Below are positions 1-9,065 of a stretch of DNA of 22,327 bases, in pieces (the stretch's first letter is position 1; the number at the start of each line of letters is the position of its first letter). The DNA is taken from the IMG/VR virus record IMGVR_UViG_3300035145_003318, positions 1 to 22,327 of that record, one strand, 5' to 3'. The translations under genes and the position numbers were made by a program. The notes under the pieces were generated by a model that worked only from the letters and a program-made list of their open reading frames with translations, ran no database searches and had not been told where the DNA came from. This stretch comes from a virus.

Positions 1-861
1 CCTTTACCTAGTATAAATCAACTTGTAGATTTAATTAATGGTGAAGTAAATAAGCTAAAAATTAAGGCTATAAATAAAATACAAGAAATATTAGCAAATT
101 TTAAAGAAGGAGTATGTCCCACCCAAGTACAAATTGATAAATTCATTAGGGTTAGGAATGATGTTGTAGAACAATTAACTAAAGTTTATAATAAAGTAGA
201 TCGAATATCTAATACTATATCAGGGGTAAGTAATACTTTAATCCTTATATTAACAGCTATTAAAACAGTATCGGGGATAGCGAGAGGATTAGCAGCAGGC
301 AGTATATTTTCCCCATTCCCTATTCCAGGAGCTATATCATCAGGAATATCTGCTGCTCAAGGAGAAGTTGAAAAATTCAAATTTAAAGGCAGTGGTGCTC
401 AAAAATTAGTTCCTATAGAAGGAGGCTTAATATCAGCTAACATAGCTGTTAAATTATTTGCTAATGCTTTAAGAGAATTAATTTGTACTATAGAGGCATT
501 AGATGCATCTATGTTAGAATGTTCAACCCCTCCTATAGAAGAACCTACTCAAGAAGAAATTCTTAAATTTAGAGAAGAGATTCAAGCAAGATTAATCCCA
601 ATTCCCACTGAGGTTATAAACTTTGTTGAACAGGATGTACTCGAAGAAGAAAGAAGTTTAATTGATACAGCTTATAGGGGATTTACTTTTGAAATAGAAG
701 AAGTTCCATTTTCCCCAACAGTTAATAGAAGAAGGGCTTTAGCTAAAAACCAAGATAATATTACTTTACTCCAAACTGAACTTTCATTTACTTCCACCCC
801 TGATATTTTGATTCAAGAATTAAAATTAGTAATAGATAGGGATAATTTAAGAGTGGATTAA
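1..861 (+). CDS. Phage structural protein, unknown function (5' end missing)
   Basis: The frame is open from the first base of the window to the TAA at 859-861, so 286 C-terminal residues are visible and the true start lies upstream. The first ATG far enough in to suggest a shorter gene (511) is internal: the coding frame continues without a stop before it. The visible N-terminal part is helical and polar. It is followed at about residues 79-120 by a hydrophobic, Gly/Ala/Ser-rich stretch (LILILTAIKTV, then GIARGLAAG and FPIPGAI) that could be a membrane-interacting or buried helical segment. The C-terminal third is acidic, with PIEEPTQEEI and repeated I/L-x-x-E patterns. I do not recognise the family. 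Its place directly upstream of the gp25/gp6 pair suggests a tail, hub or baseplate component. Confidence 0.75.
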   Translation, partial: PLPSINQLVDLINGEVNKLKIKAINKIQEILANFKEGVCPTQVQIDKFIRVRNDVVEQLTKVYNKVDRISNTISGVSNTLILILTAIKTVSGIARGLAAGSIFSPFPIPGAISSGISAAQGEVEKFKFKGSGAQKLVPIEGGLISANIAVKLFANALRELICTIEALDASMLECSTPPIEEPTQEEILKFREEIQARLIPIPTEVINFVEQDVLEEERSLIDTAYRGFTFEIEEVPFSPTVNRRRALAKNQDNITLLQTELSFTSTPDILIQELKLVIDRDNLRVD

Positions 862-863
862 TT

Positions 864-877
864 AAATATTTATAAAA
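864..877 (+). promoter_or_regulatory. Candidate late promoter / conserved intergenic AT motif, copy 1
   Basis: AAATATTTATAAAA lies in the 17-nt gap between the first gene and the ORF at 879. Its core ATATTTATAA recurs in the gaps before 10658 and 16811, and as ATATTTATCA before 21595. The core resembles a -10 element. Its reverse complement contains TATAAATA, the T4 late-promoter box, but on the strand opposite to the genes. It ends only 1 nt before the ATG, so a promoter here would give a nearly leaderless transcript or start inside the gene. Function is inferred from recurrence only. Confidence 0.35.
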
Positions 878-878
878 G

Positions 879-1196
879 ATGAAACAAAACGCGTTAAAAT
901 CATTAATAAAACAAGCAGTTAAAGAGGCAATTCAAGAGGAATTAAAAGATATTTTACTTGAAGCTGTAAGGTCTCCTAAACAAACGGTTGTAGAACAAAA
1001 AGTAGTTGAAGGGCCCTCAATGAATTCAAAAGAAAAAAGGGCAGCCTATCAAAACATACTAGGAGACATGCAAGCCCAGTTTACTTCTCAAGATGTCCCT
1101 AAACCTTTTAACCCACAAGGTGGACTTCCTGGGGGGGATTTACCTGCTGGGGAGGTAAATATGGATCAAATAATGGGTTTAATGAATAGTAAATAA
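879..1196 (+). CDS. Small helical phage protein, likely baseplate/tail-associated
   Basis: This 105-residue protein is of unrecognised family. The first 35 residues form an amphipathic helix rich in Lys, Glu, Ile and Leu (LIKQAVKEAIQEELKDILLEA). The rest is polar and includes a Pro/Gly-rich stretch (PFNPQGGLPGGDLPAGE, about residues 76-92) and a C-terminal MDQIMGLMN helix. The leader ends in LLEA, which has the L-x-E pattern cut by T4-type prohead proteases, but such patterns are common in Glu-rich helices. The ATG at 879 is the only sensible start and has no clear Shine-Dalgarno sequence. The stop overlaps the next start by one base (TAATG), implying translational coupling to the gp25-like gene. 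A structural or assembly role is inferred from position alone. Confidence 0.7.
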   Translation: MKQNALKSLIKQAVKEAIQEELKDILLEAVRSPKQTVVEQKVVEGPSMNSKEKRAAYQNILGDMQAQFTSQDVPKPFNPQGGLPGGDLPAGEVNMDQIMGLMNSK

Positions 1197-1618
1197 TGGC
1201 AATTAAACAAACCAACATATTTCCTATTGATCAACAACCTAGAAATGCTGTTGGTGTCGCATACCCCTTCTCAGAATTTGCTGTTTCGGGTTCCACACCT
1301 TTTAGATTAAATTATACTACTAAAGATCAAATTAAATCTAATTTAATTGTGTGGTTTACTACTAATAAAGGTGAAAGACCTCTTAATCCTGACTATGGAG
1401 GGGGGTTAAAAAATATATTATTTGAGCAACTTACCACTGATACTTTTGAGATAGTAGAAAAAAGAATAAAAGATGATTTATCTATTTATTTTCCTGAAGT
1501 ATACTTAACTAATCTTGAAGTATTAGAAGATATTGATAACAATACATTAAATGTAAATATGTCTTACACTGTATTTAACAATAATGAAGACAATTTAGAA
1601 CTTAATTTTAACTTATAA
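1196..1618 (+). CDS. 25: Baseplate wedge protein, T4 gp25-like (GPW/gp25 family)
   Basis: At 140 residues it has the usual length of gp25/gpW-family proteins, which join the tail sheath to the baseplate wedge in contractile tails. The family core is clear: a helix beginning near residue 43 (DQIKSNLIVWFTT), then the NKGERPLNPDYGGGL segment at residues 57-71, a helical IVEKRIKDDL segment, and a final beta hairpin (LEVLEDIDNNTLNVNMSYTV). The family usually shows GER-x-x-x-PxxG here; this protein has GERPLNPDYG. The ATG overlaps the upstream stop by one base, and its own TAA overlaps the next ATG the same way (TAATG at 1616-1620). In related phages gp25 lies beside gp6, as here. There is no Shine-Dalgarno sequence. 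Family assignment is confident; the wedge role follows from the family. Confidence 0.93.
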   Translation: MAIKQTNIFPIDQQPRNAVGVAYPFSEFAVSGSTPFRLNYTTKDQIKSNLIVWFTTNKGERPLNPDYGGGLKNILFEQLTTDTFEIVEKRIKDDLSIYFPEVYLTNLEVLEDIDNNTLNVNMSYTVFNNNEDNLELNFNL

Positions 1619-3483
1619 TGGCTGAAACTAAAGACATAAAATATATTAATAGGGACTTTAATGATTTTAGGAGTAGTTTAATTAACTTTTCCCAAACTTA
1701 TTTTCCCTCTACTTATAATGATTTCAGCCAAAATTCCCCAGGATCTTTATTTATTGAAATGGCTTCCTATGTGGGGGATGTCTTATCTTTTTACTTAGAT
1801 AACCAAGTTCAAGAAACTTTTTTACAATACGCTAGACAGGAACCCAACTTATATGAGTTAGCATATATGATGGGTTATACTCCTAAAGTCAGCACCCCTT
1901 CTTTAGTAGATATAGAAATCTATCAACAAATCCCTGCTAAGGATGATGGAGGCACTGATGTCCCAGATTTTGATTATGCTTTACTTATAAGTGAAAATTC
2001 TTCTATATCTTCTACTTTAGGATCAAATATTAGCTTTTTAGTAGAAGACCCTATAGATTTTACAGTATCATCCTCATTAGATCCTACCGAAATAAGTGTG
2101 TATACAACAACTGGGGGAGGAGCAGATGTTGATACTTTCTTGTTAAAGAAAACCCGAAAAGCCAAATCAGCTACTATCAATACAATAACCCAAACATTTA
2201 CGGATGTAGAACGTTATCCTACTATTACTATAAATGATTCTAATATTATAGGAATATTAGATATAACAGATAGTGATGGGAATATTTGGTATGAGGTTCC
2301 TTACTTAGCACAAGAAACAGTTTATAATCCAATAAAAAATAAAACCCCATATGGGTATGATCCCAATACTATTGGTGATATAGGAGAAGTACCATATGTG
2401 TTAAGTCTTAAGAAAGTTCCTAGAAGATTTGTTACTAGATTTAAATCAAAAACCCAATTAGATATTCAATTTGGGGCAGGGACTAATCCTGATGATATTA
2501 ATGAACAAATTACCCCAAATCCTGAGAATGTGGGGATTGGGTTACCTTATACCCAAAATAAATTAAAAACTGCTTTTGATCCTCAAAACTTTTTATATAC
2601 TAATACTTACGGAATTGCCCCTTCTAATACAACTTTAACTATTAGATATTTAACTGGAGGGGGGGTTACTTCAAATGTTGAAGCTAATATATTAAATACC
2701 CTAACCGGAACTGTTCAGTTTCAACAAGATGATTTAACAAACGCTACTGCTCAAGAAATTTTTGATTCCTTATTAGTTACTAATCCTTCTGCAGCAACTG
2801 GGGGGAGTGACGGAGACTCAGTAGAAGAAATAAGGAATAATTCCTTAGGTAATTTTGGGGCCCAATTAAGAGCAGTTACTCCCCAAGATTATCTCACTAG
2901 AGCTTTAAGTCTTCCTTCTCAATTTGGAACCATATCTAAAGCTTACATTGAAAAACAAAAAGCAAATTCTATTTCTTTAGGAGAAACCTCTTCTTTATTA
3001 GATTTGTATGTATTATCTTATAATTCTCAAAAGCAATTAACTACAGCTTCAACTACTTTAAAAAAGAATTTAAGTACTTACATATCCCAATACAGAAGTG
3101 CCAATGATTCAATTAACATTAAGGATGCCTTTATTGTAAATATAGGAATAGATTTTGACTTAATAATTTTACCTAATTATAATAGCAATGAAGTAATAAA
3201 TAGATGTATTACATCTTTGCAAGATTTTTTTGATATAAACAATCAACAAATTAATCAACCTATTATCTTAAGAGAAGTATATATTCTTTTAGATAAAATT
3301 GAAGGAGTTCAAACAGTAGATAATGTTAATATTACCAATAAGGTAGGAGGTAATTACTCTCAATATGCATATGACATAAAAGGTGCTACACAATCTAATA
3401 TTATTTACCCCTCAATTGATCCTTGTATATTTGAAGTTAAATTTCCTACTACTGACATTAGGGGAAGAGCAAGAACATTTTAA
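1618..3483 (+). CDS. 6: Baseplate wedge protein, T4 gp6-like (Baseplate_J family)
   Basis: This 621-residue protein is close to T4 gp6 in length (about 660). The N-terminus (KDIKYINRDFNDFRSSLINF, then PGSLFIEMASYVGDVLSFY at about 41-59, and NLYELAYMMGYTPK) is the typical start of gp6-type proteins. The Baseplate_J-like core follows, with GGSDGDSVEEIRNNSLGNF and LRAVTPQDYLTRAL near residues 390-430. The C-terminus has the alternating beta and helix pattern of the family, with ILREVYILLDKIEGVQTVDNV near 550-570. In T4, gp6 dimers clamp gp7 to make the wedge that forms the inner baseplate ring. The gene starts on the TAATG junction with the gp25-like gene and ends 2 nt before the next ATG. The assignment rests on recognised motifs plus gene order. 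Confidence 0.9.
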   Translation: MAETKDIKYINRDFNDFRSSLINFSQTYFPSTYNDFSQNSPGSLFIEMASYVGDVLSFYLDNQVQETFLQYARQEPNLYELAYMMGYTPKVSTPSLVDIEIYQQIPAKDDGGTDVPDFDYALLISENSSISSTLGSNISFLVEDPIDFTVSSSLDPTEISVYTTTGGGADVDTFLLKKTRKAKSATINTITQTFTDVERYPTITINDSNIIGILDITDSDGNIWYEVPYLAQETVYNPIKNKTPYGYDPNTIGDIGEVPYVLSLKKVPRRFVTRFKSKTQLDIQFGAGTNPDDINEQITPNPENVGIGLPYTQNKLKTAFDPQNFLYTNTYGIAPSNTTLTIRYLTGGGVTSNVEANILNTLTGTVQFQQDDLTNATAQEIFDSLLVTNPSAATGGSDGDSVEEIRNNSLGNFGAQLRAVTPQDYLTRALSLPSQFGTISKAYIEKQKANSISLGETSSLLDLYVLSYNSQKQLTTASTTLKKNLSTYISQYRSANDSINIKDAFIVNIGIDFDLIILPNYNSNEVINRCITSLQDFFDINNQQINQPIILREVYILLDKIEGVQTVDNVNITNKVGGNYSQYAYDIKGATQSNIIYPSIDPCIFEVKFPTTDIRGRARTF

Positions 3484-3485
3484 TT

Positions 3486-4604
3486 ATGGCCGTATATAAA
3501 TTATTTCCTACAAAAGACTCCACAATCTACTCTAGATATCCTGCTAGAAATACAGGATTAGATTCTATTATAGAGACAATTGTAGATACCGATTCATATA
3601 TGAGTCGATATCTTATTAAATTTTCTCAAGACGAAATTAATTCATTAATTGATGATAGAATAGGAACTTCTTCTATGAAAGTAAACTTAAAAACTTTTAT
3701 AGCTGATATTGAAAATCTCAACACAGATACAACTTTAGAAATATTTCCTGTATCTGGGGCTTGGGAAATGGGAACTGGACATTTTAATGATTCCCCCGAG
3801 ACTGATAATGGGTGCAGTTGGGTATTTAAATCATACTCAGGATCAAATGCCTGGACTACATCAGGGTTTGAAGCATATTCTACAGGATCCTATGGTAATG
3901 TAGAGGGAGGAGGAACATGGTACACAGGCTCATCTTTAGGTTTAGATGTAACACAATCTCAAGTATACAATTATAGTAGCAATAAAGATTTAAATGTAAA
4001 CGTTACTAACACTATAAAAACTTGGTACAGTGCCTCTAATAGTTTAGGAGGATTTAGTAATGATGGGTTTATTGTTAAACAAAGTGATAGTGATGAAGCA
4101 GGAGGTTTATATAAACAAGCTAGGATAAAATTTTATTCTATAGATACTAATACTATTTATCCCCCTGAGTTACAATTTAAATGGGAAGACTATACTTTTG
4201 ATACTGGTTCTTCTACTACTACTATTATTGATAATTCTGAGTTAGTGGCCTCCTTAGATAATAACCCTGGAGTTTTTAGGAGTGGGAGTATTCACAAGTT
4301 TAAAATTAATTGTAGACCTCGTTTCCCTGCCAGAACATATCAAACTTCTTCAATATACCTTACAAATTACTACCTACCAGAATCTTCTTCATACGCTGTA
4401 AAAGATTTAGATACTAATGAATTTATTATAGATTTTGATAATGATTACACTAGAATTAGTGCAGATACTTCAAGTAGTTATTTTGACTTATACATGAATG
4501 GATTTGAGCCCGAAAGATATTACCAAATTTTACTCAAAATCCCTATTAATAATGAAGTTCTTATATTAGATAACGACTATTATTTTAAAGTAATAAATGG
4601 CTAA
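3486..4604 (+). CDS. DNRLRE-like beta-sandwich structural protein
   Basis: The protein has 372 residues. The N-terminal 215 or so resemble the DNRLRE/jelly-roll type found in secreted and phage surface proteins: it opens with FPTKDSTIYSRYPARNTGLD, then alternating strands with Ser/Thr/Gly loops, TLEIFPVSGAWEMGTG, and the hallmark-like LNVNVTNTIKTWYSA, which matches the 'V-T-x-x-V/I-x-x-W' signature. The remaining 130 residues look like a second all-beta domain (FRSGSIHKFKINCRPRFP to DNDYYFKVING), perhaps immunoglobulin-like. No catalytic motif is visible. Position between the gp6-like and the gpI/gp7-like genes suggests a baseplate component, possibly decorating the wedge. Its end overlaps the next gene by 8 nt. 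The fold is inferred from pattern, not proven. Confidence 0.75.
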   Translation: MAVYKLFPTKDSTIYSRYPARNTGLDSIIETIVDTDSYMSRYLIKFSQDEINSLIDDRIGTSSMKVNLKTFIADIENLNTDTTLEIFPVSGAWEMGTGHFNDSPETDNGCSWVFKSYSGSNAWTTSGFEAYSTGSYGNVEGGGTWYTGSSLGLDVTQSQVYNYSSNKDLNVNVTNTIKTWYSASNSLGGFSNDGFIVKQSDSDEAGGLYKQARIKFYSIDTNTIYPPELQFKWEDYTFDTGSSTTTIIDNSELVASLDNNPGVFRSGSIHKFKINCRPRFPARTYQTSSIYLTNYYLPESSSYAVKDLDTNEFIIDFDNDYTRISADTSSSYFDLYMNGFEPERYYQILLKIPINNEVLILDNDYYFKVING

Positions 4605-4968
4605 ACAAAGAATAAATCTAACCCGAGTAGTTTATAATAAAACTGATTATCAAAAAACTATTGATACATCATTTAATGAACTTTTACCTCCTGTAACTGT
4701 CGAAGAAGAAGATACTATAACTGTAGAACAATTTTTTAACTATTATAACCAGCTATTCTTTGATATTCCTAAAACAGGTGTAAATTCTCACAATACCCTT
4801 ATACAAGAAAGTACAGAGTATGTAGGAGATGAACAAACCAATGCTGAGATTGAAGCTTTAGTTCAAGAAGTAAACTCTTTAAGAGCCCAATTACTAGAAA
4901 CACAAACTGAATTGTCAAATATCCAACAGGCAAACGCAACATTAGCACAATCAACACAAAATGGCTGA
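4597..4968 (+). CDS. Small coiled-coil baseplate/tail protein
   Basis: This 123-residue protein is of unknown family. Residues 1-60 are mixed, with an acidic patch (VTVEEEDTITVEQFF) and an aromatic-rich helix (FFNYYNQLFFDIP). From about residue 82 to 117 there is a heptad-like helix (EIEALVQEVNSLRAQLLETQ, then TELSNIQQANATL), a good coiled-coil candidate for oligomerisation or partner binding. The gene is embedded in an unusual pair of identical-length overlaps: its first 8 nt overlap the upstream gene (ATGGCTAA) and its last 8 nt overlap the downstream gene (ATGGCTGA). That indicates tight translational coupling with the DNRLRE-like protein and the 1367-residue protein, and thus perhaps a chaperone or linker for one of them. 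That role is inference. Confidence 0.75.
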   Translation: MAKQRINLTRVVYNKTDYQKTIDTSFNELLPPVTVEEEDTITVEQFFNYYNQLFFDIPKTGVNSHNTLIQESTEYVGDEQTNAEIEALVQEVNSLRAQLLETQTELSNIQQANATLAQSTQNG

Positions 4969-7900
4969 AGTTACAGTAAATAAAATATCTACTACAATAG
5001 TAGAAAACTACTCAGAAGCAGATTTAAACCTAATCCCTTCTTTTGATGTAATATCTCAATTTAATCCTGAGACGGATATTGTAGAGTTTTCTATATATAA
5101 TGAGCAAAATTTACTCCAATATATAAATCCTAACTACACAGATTATACTGTAACATTAGACTACAATACCCAGGAAAATGCTGTTTCTTCAGTAAATGTA
5201 AACCCCGAAAAAGACTTACTTAAAGAAGGATATGATCAAGGAAATTATACTGTAATATATAATTTTTTAAGAAATCAAGTATCGTCTTCTCAAGCAACCC
5301 CTTATTATATAAAAGAAATATCATCTGATAGAACTGAGATAAGGGTTGCCAATAATAACATAGACAACTCCGAATTAGAGGTATTAATTAATAATTTTAA
5401 AGAAGAGTTAAGTAATTCATTATATTTTGAAGATTTTGAAATAAATTTTGGGAATAATCAATTATTTTTAGCTAATAATATCTTAGTTGATACTACAAGT
5501 AGCCCACAATATACAGTTTTAATTAAACTATATGAACCTTTAGAAACACAATTTAGTGTTAAAGATACTTTAAATATTGTACTTCAAACAGCTGAAGAAG
5601 TATCATATGCTGTAAATTTTCCTGCTAGAGTAATACCTTCTCCTTCATTTGAAAAACTAAGGGGTCCTAATTTTAATTTAAATGAACAAGAAGTAGTTAA
5701 TAATTCTACGATATTTAAAACTCAAGCTGATTTATATAATACAACTTCATCTTGGAATGCCAGTACCCCCTGGACTAGCTCTTTAGGAGAATTACAAGGA
5801 ATTTTAAAAAATAAAGGAATTACTCCTAATATCGATTATTCTGATTTTAATAATTTTATATATTTTTCTTCAGCAGAACAAAGAGTTAGAAATTTTTATT
5901 ATAAAGTAGGTCAAATCCAAGACCATAGTGCTTCCATAGCAGAATTAGAAAATTTATCAAATGCTGATAGTTCAGGTAGTATTGCTTATTACCAAACTCA
6001 AATTTCGAATATTCTTACAAATTTTGATGAGTTTGAACAGTACCAATATTACTCATCAGGGTCAAGTAATATATACCCAAAAACTAATACTACTAAACCC
6101 TATACTTTAGCCTTAACAGAAAGTGTATCAGCTACAGATTGGTTATATGATCAAGCTACTACATCTGGTTCAGAGTATGATTTAGAAAATGTAGATAGAT
6201 TATACAATTCTCTCCCATCATATATTCAAGATGATACTAGAAATACACAATATTTCTTGTTTATAGATATGATTGGTCAACATTTTGATAATATTTGGGT
6301 TTACACTAAAGATTTATCAAATAGATTTGATGCTGATAATAGGTTAGTATATGGTATTTCTAAAGATATAGTTGCAGATGCTATTAGAAGTATGGGAGTT
6401 AATCTATACCAAAATAACTTTACTTCAGATAACTTATTTGCATCCTTTACAGGACTTAATGAAGGGGGAGGATTAGGATTTCCAACTGGCTCTGAAGTGA
6501 TTGAAAGTTATGTAAGTGCTTCGAATACCCCTACTGTAATAGATGATGTAAATAAAGAATTTTATAAAAGAATATTCCATAACTTACCTTTATTACTCAA
6601 ACAAAAAGGTAGTATAGCGGGATTAAGAAATTTAATTAATACCTTTGGTATCCCTGATACTGTTTTAAAAATATCTGAATTTGGGGGTAAAGATAAAAAC
6701 AATTCTAATGATTGGGATTACTTTCAAAATACTTTTAATTTTGCATGGGATGTTAGTGGTAGTCTAGATGCTCAAGCAGATGGAAATGGAGGAGAATTTC
6801 CTTTTAGTTTAAATACCTTATGGAATTCTGCTGATGATAAACCTGAATCTCTTATCTTTAGATTTAAATTGAATCATCCTGATGGAATTCCTAGTGAAGA
6901 CACTTACGTAGCACTAGCTGATTTTAACACAGGGGGAACAAACGGGGTATTGGCATTAGAATATACTGGATCAGGATTTTCTAGTGCCTCTTACTCAGGT
7001 TCAATCCCTTCTGCTTCTAATCAATATGCTAGTTTAATATATTATGATGGATCTACTAGAGTAACATCTGTGGATGCTCCTTTCTATAATGGAGAATGGT
7101 GGTCTCTTTATATAAATAAAAATTCAACAACTTACACTTTAAGAACAGGAAACCAAATTTATAAAGGGGATGATGGATTTAAAGTAGGCTTTTATTCCTC
7201 ATCTACAGCAACCAATGGAGGATCAGCTTGGACATCTACTACAGACTTAGAAATCCCAGGTGCTAATGTTACTATTGGGAGTGATGATTATGTAGGGTTT
7301 ACAGGATCTATCCAAGAAATTAGATATTATAACTGTGCCTTAAGTGAAGATACTTTTTATGATTATATAATGAATTCTGATTCAATTGAAGGACTTAATT
7401 ATTCATCATCAGCAGATAATTTAGTATTTAGAGCTCGATTAAAAGAAACAGGATCAGTAACAGAATCTACCCACCCTAAAATTACAGGATCAGCAGCTTA
7501 TGTAACCCATTCTTTTGCAGCGGATTCAGATTATAGACTATGGAATAGTAGGAAGGAATACTTCTCTCCTCATACCCAATTTATGTACCAAGACCAACCT
7601 GCTGTAGGCATAAAAAATAGGATATCTGAAAAGGTTAAGGCTGTTGATTTATCTCTTCCTTCAGGTAACACTCTATCTTCTGAAAGGAGCATACAACAAA
7701 ATTATTATACTAAAGAAAGTGGTAGTTATACAAAAGATGTAAGTTTATTAGAAATAGCATTTTCTCCCCAAAATGAGGTTAATGATGACATTAATTCTAG
7801 TTTTGGATACTTTAATATAGGAGAGTATATAGGAGACCCTCGACAAATATCGGAATCCGTTACTTCATACCCTGACTTGGATAGACTACGAGAATCTTAC

Positions 7901-9064
7901 TTTAATAAGTACTATGATAGCTATGATTGGAATGATTATGTTAGATTAATCAAATTTTTTGATAATTCTTTATTTAAAATGATTAAAGATTTTGCTCCCG
8001 CAAAATCAAGCTTAGTAACAGGAGTAGCTATAAAGCAACACATATTAGAAAGAAACAAACAAAAACCACCAGCTGTAGAAACTACTCAATCATACTATTC
8101 AGCATCTATAGAATCAGGATTTACTTCAGGAGGAACTGGAGGGGTATTTGATAATATTAATATGCTAACTAGTAGTGTATCTCCCCAAATTACCCAAAGT
8201 TGGCATTATGAAGTCCAAACTTTATCAGGATCTTTAATTGTAACCCAATCTACTCAAGATGAATTTTATAATGGAGAATTAAGTGGAAGCCAATATACAG
8301 TAACTACTGGGTCTTTGTTTTTAGCTGGGGCTGACCCTTTAACTACTTCTTCATTTACCCAAGACCGAGAAAATTCTAGTGGTAATGATCTATTAAGTTA
8401 CCCTATAGATTGGGCCACTAATCCATTAGGAGGACAAGCTAGTATAACAGTAGATGTAGATAATAATAAAATTACCACAATTGGGTTAGGAGGATTAGCT
8501 ACAGATGCCGGATCTGTAGTAGTATTTGATTTTAGGGGATATTATGATTTATTAGGAATTGGTGATGTAATTACATTTTTTATCCCAGGTCCTTCACCTT
8601 ACACAACCCCCGCTCTAAATTTTACCATTACAGGAAAAAGAAAATTTACTAATGGTAGCTATAATAATTACATATTCTCAGTAGAACATGATTGGCAACC
8701 GGTTGGGGGATGGGCTTTACTTATAGACGACATTAAAAATAACCCCCCTTATGGATCTAATAGTGGGTTTATTCCTTGGAGTGGGTTAACTCAAGTTTAT
8801 GATGGTTCCCCTATTAATTTAAGAGAAATTTATCCTGACCCTATTCTAAACAATGCAGAAAAATACAGGTTATCATCTATTTATCAAGATGTAGATTATA
8901 ATAGTAATTTAGTTCTTCCTACTAATTATGAATTGTTAAAAACTAATAGTGGCTTAAAAGCCCCAATTCAGGATTCAAATTATACTAAAAAATCATGGAT
9001 TAATAGTAGGTATAATGGGACACGTGTGTCTTCTTTAGATTTTAATACAACCATAGAAAGATAA
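4961..9064 (+). CDS. Giant baseplate/tail protein: gpI/gp7-like core with LamG-like domain
   Basis: The protein has 1367 residues. Residues 1-230 are beta-rich and repetitive in D/N/Y. Around 410-570 there is a helical region resembling the P2 gpI tail-protein family: LYNSLPSYIQDDTRN, IDMIGQHFDNIWVYTKDL, then LLLKQKGSIAGLRNLINTFG, the family's 'KG-x-x-x-G-L' element. T4 gp7 carries a gpI-like region and follows gp6, so this is the likely gp7 equivalent. Residues about 610-815 form a LamG/concanavalin-like lectin domain (FRFKLNHPDG, FYNGEWWSLYINK, FTGSIQEIRYYNCALSEDTF). A helical stretch near 975-1040 (YDWNDYVRLIKFFDNSLFKM, then APAKSSLVTGVAI) precedes an all-beta C-terminus ending in FNTTIER. 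Its start overlaps the coiled-coil gene by 8 nt. Wedge and glycan-binding roles are inferred from these resemblances. Confidence 0.85.
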   Translation: MAEVTVNKISTTIVENYSEADLNLIPSFDVISQFNPETDIVEFSIYNEQNLLQYINPNYTDYTVTLDYNTQENAVSSVNVNPEKDLLKEGYDQGNYTVIYNFLRNQVSSSQATPYYIKEISSDRTEIRVANNNIDNSELEVLINNFKEELSNSLYFEDFEINFGNNQLFLANNILVDTTSSPQYTVLIKLYEPLETQFSVKDTLNIVLQTAEEVSYAVNFPARVIPSPSFEKLRGPNFNLNEQEVVNNSTIFKTQADLYNTTSSWNASTPWTSSLGELQGILKNKGITPNIDYSDFNNFIYFSSAEQRVRNFYYKVGQIQDHSASIAELENLSNADSSGSIAYYQTQISNILTNFDEFEQYQYYSSGSSNIYPKTNTTKPYTLALTESVSATDWLYDQATTSGSEYDLENVDRLYNSLPSYIQDDTRNTQYFLFIDMIGQHFDNIWVYTKDLSNRFDADNRLVYGISKDIVADAIRSMGVNLYQNNFTSDNLFASFTGLNEGGGLGFPTGSEVIESYVSASNTPTVIDDVNKEFYKRIFHNLPLLLKQKGSIAGLRNLINTFGIPDTVLKISEFGGKDKNNSNDWDYFQNTFNFAWDVSGSLDAQADGNGGEFPFSLNTLWNSADDKPESLIFRFKLNHPDGIPSEDTYVALADFNTGGTNGVLALEYTGSGFSSASYSGSIPSASNQYASLIYYDGSTRVTSVDAPFYNGEWWSLYINKNSTTYTLRTGNQIYKGDDGFKVGFYSSSTATNGGSAWTSTTDLEIPGANVTIGSDDYVGFTGSIQEIRYYNCALSEDTFYDYIMNSDSIEGLNYSSSADNLVFRARLKETGSVTESTHPKITGSAAYVTHSFAADSDYRLWNSRKEYFSPHTQFMYQDQPAVGIKNRISEKVKAVDLSLPSGNTLSSERSIQQNYYTKESGSYTKDVSLLEIAFSPQNEVNDDINSSFGYFNIGEYIGDPRQISESVTSYPDLDRLRESYFNKYYDSYDWNDYVRLIKFFDNSLFKMIKDFAPAKSSLVTGVAIKQHILERNKQKPPAVETTQSYYSASIESGFTSGGTGGVFDNINMLTSSVSPQITQSWHYEVQTLSGSLIVTQSTQDEFYNGELSGSQYTVTTGSLFLAGADPLTTSSFTQDRENSSGNDLLSYPIDWATNPLGGQASITVDVDNNKITTIGLGGLATDAGSVVVFDFRGYYDLLGIGDVITFFIPGPSPYTTPALNFTITGKRKFTNGSYNNYIFSVEHDWQPVGGWALLIDDIKNNPPYGSNSGFIPWSGLTQVYDGSPINLREIYPDPILNNAEKYRLSSIYQDVDYNSNLVLPTNYELLKTNSGLKAPIQDSNYTKKSWINSRYNGTRVSSLDFNTTIER

Positions 9065-9065
9065 T

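Noticed and set aside
511-861. A short complete gene starting at ATG 511
   Set aside because: The same frame is open back to base 1 with coding-like sequence, so 511 is an internal methionine.
867-874. T4-type late promoter TATAAATA on the minus strand
   Set aside because: The exact T4 box appears only as the reverse complement, facing away from all genes; the recurring + strand motif is reported instead.
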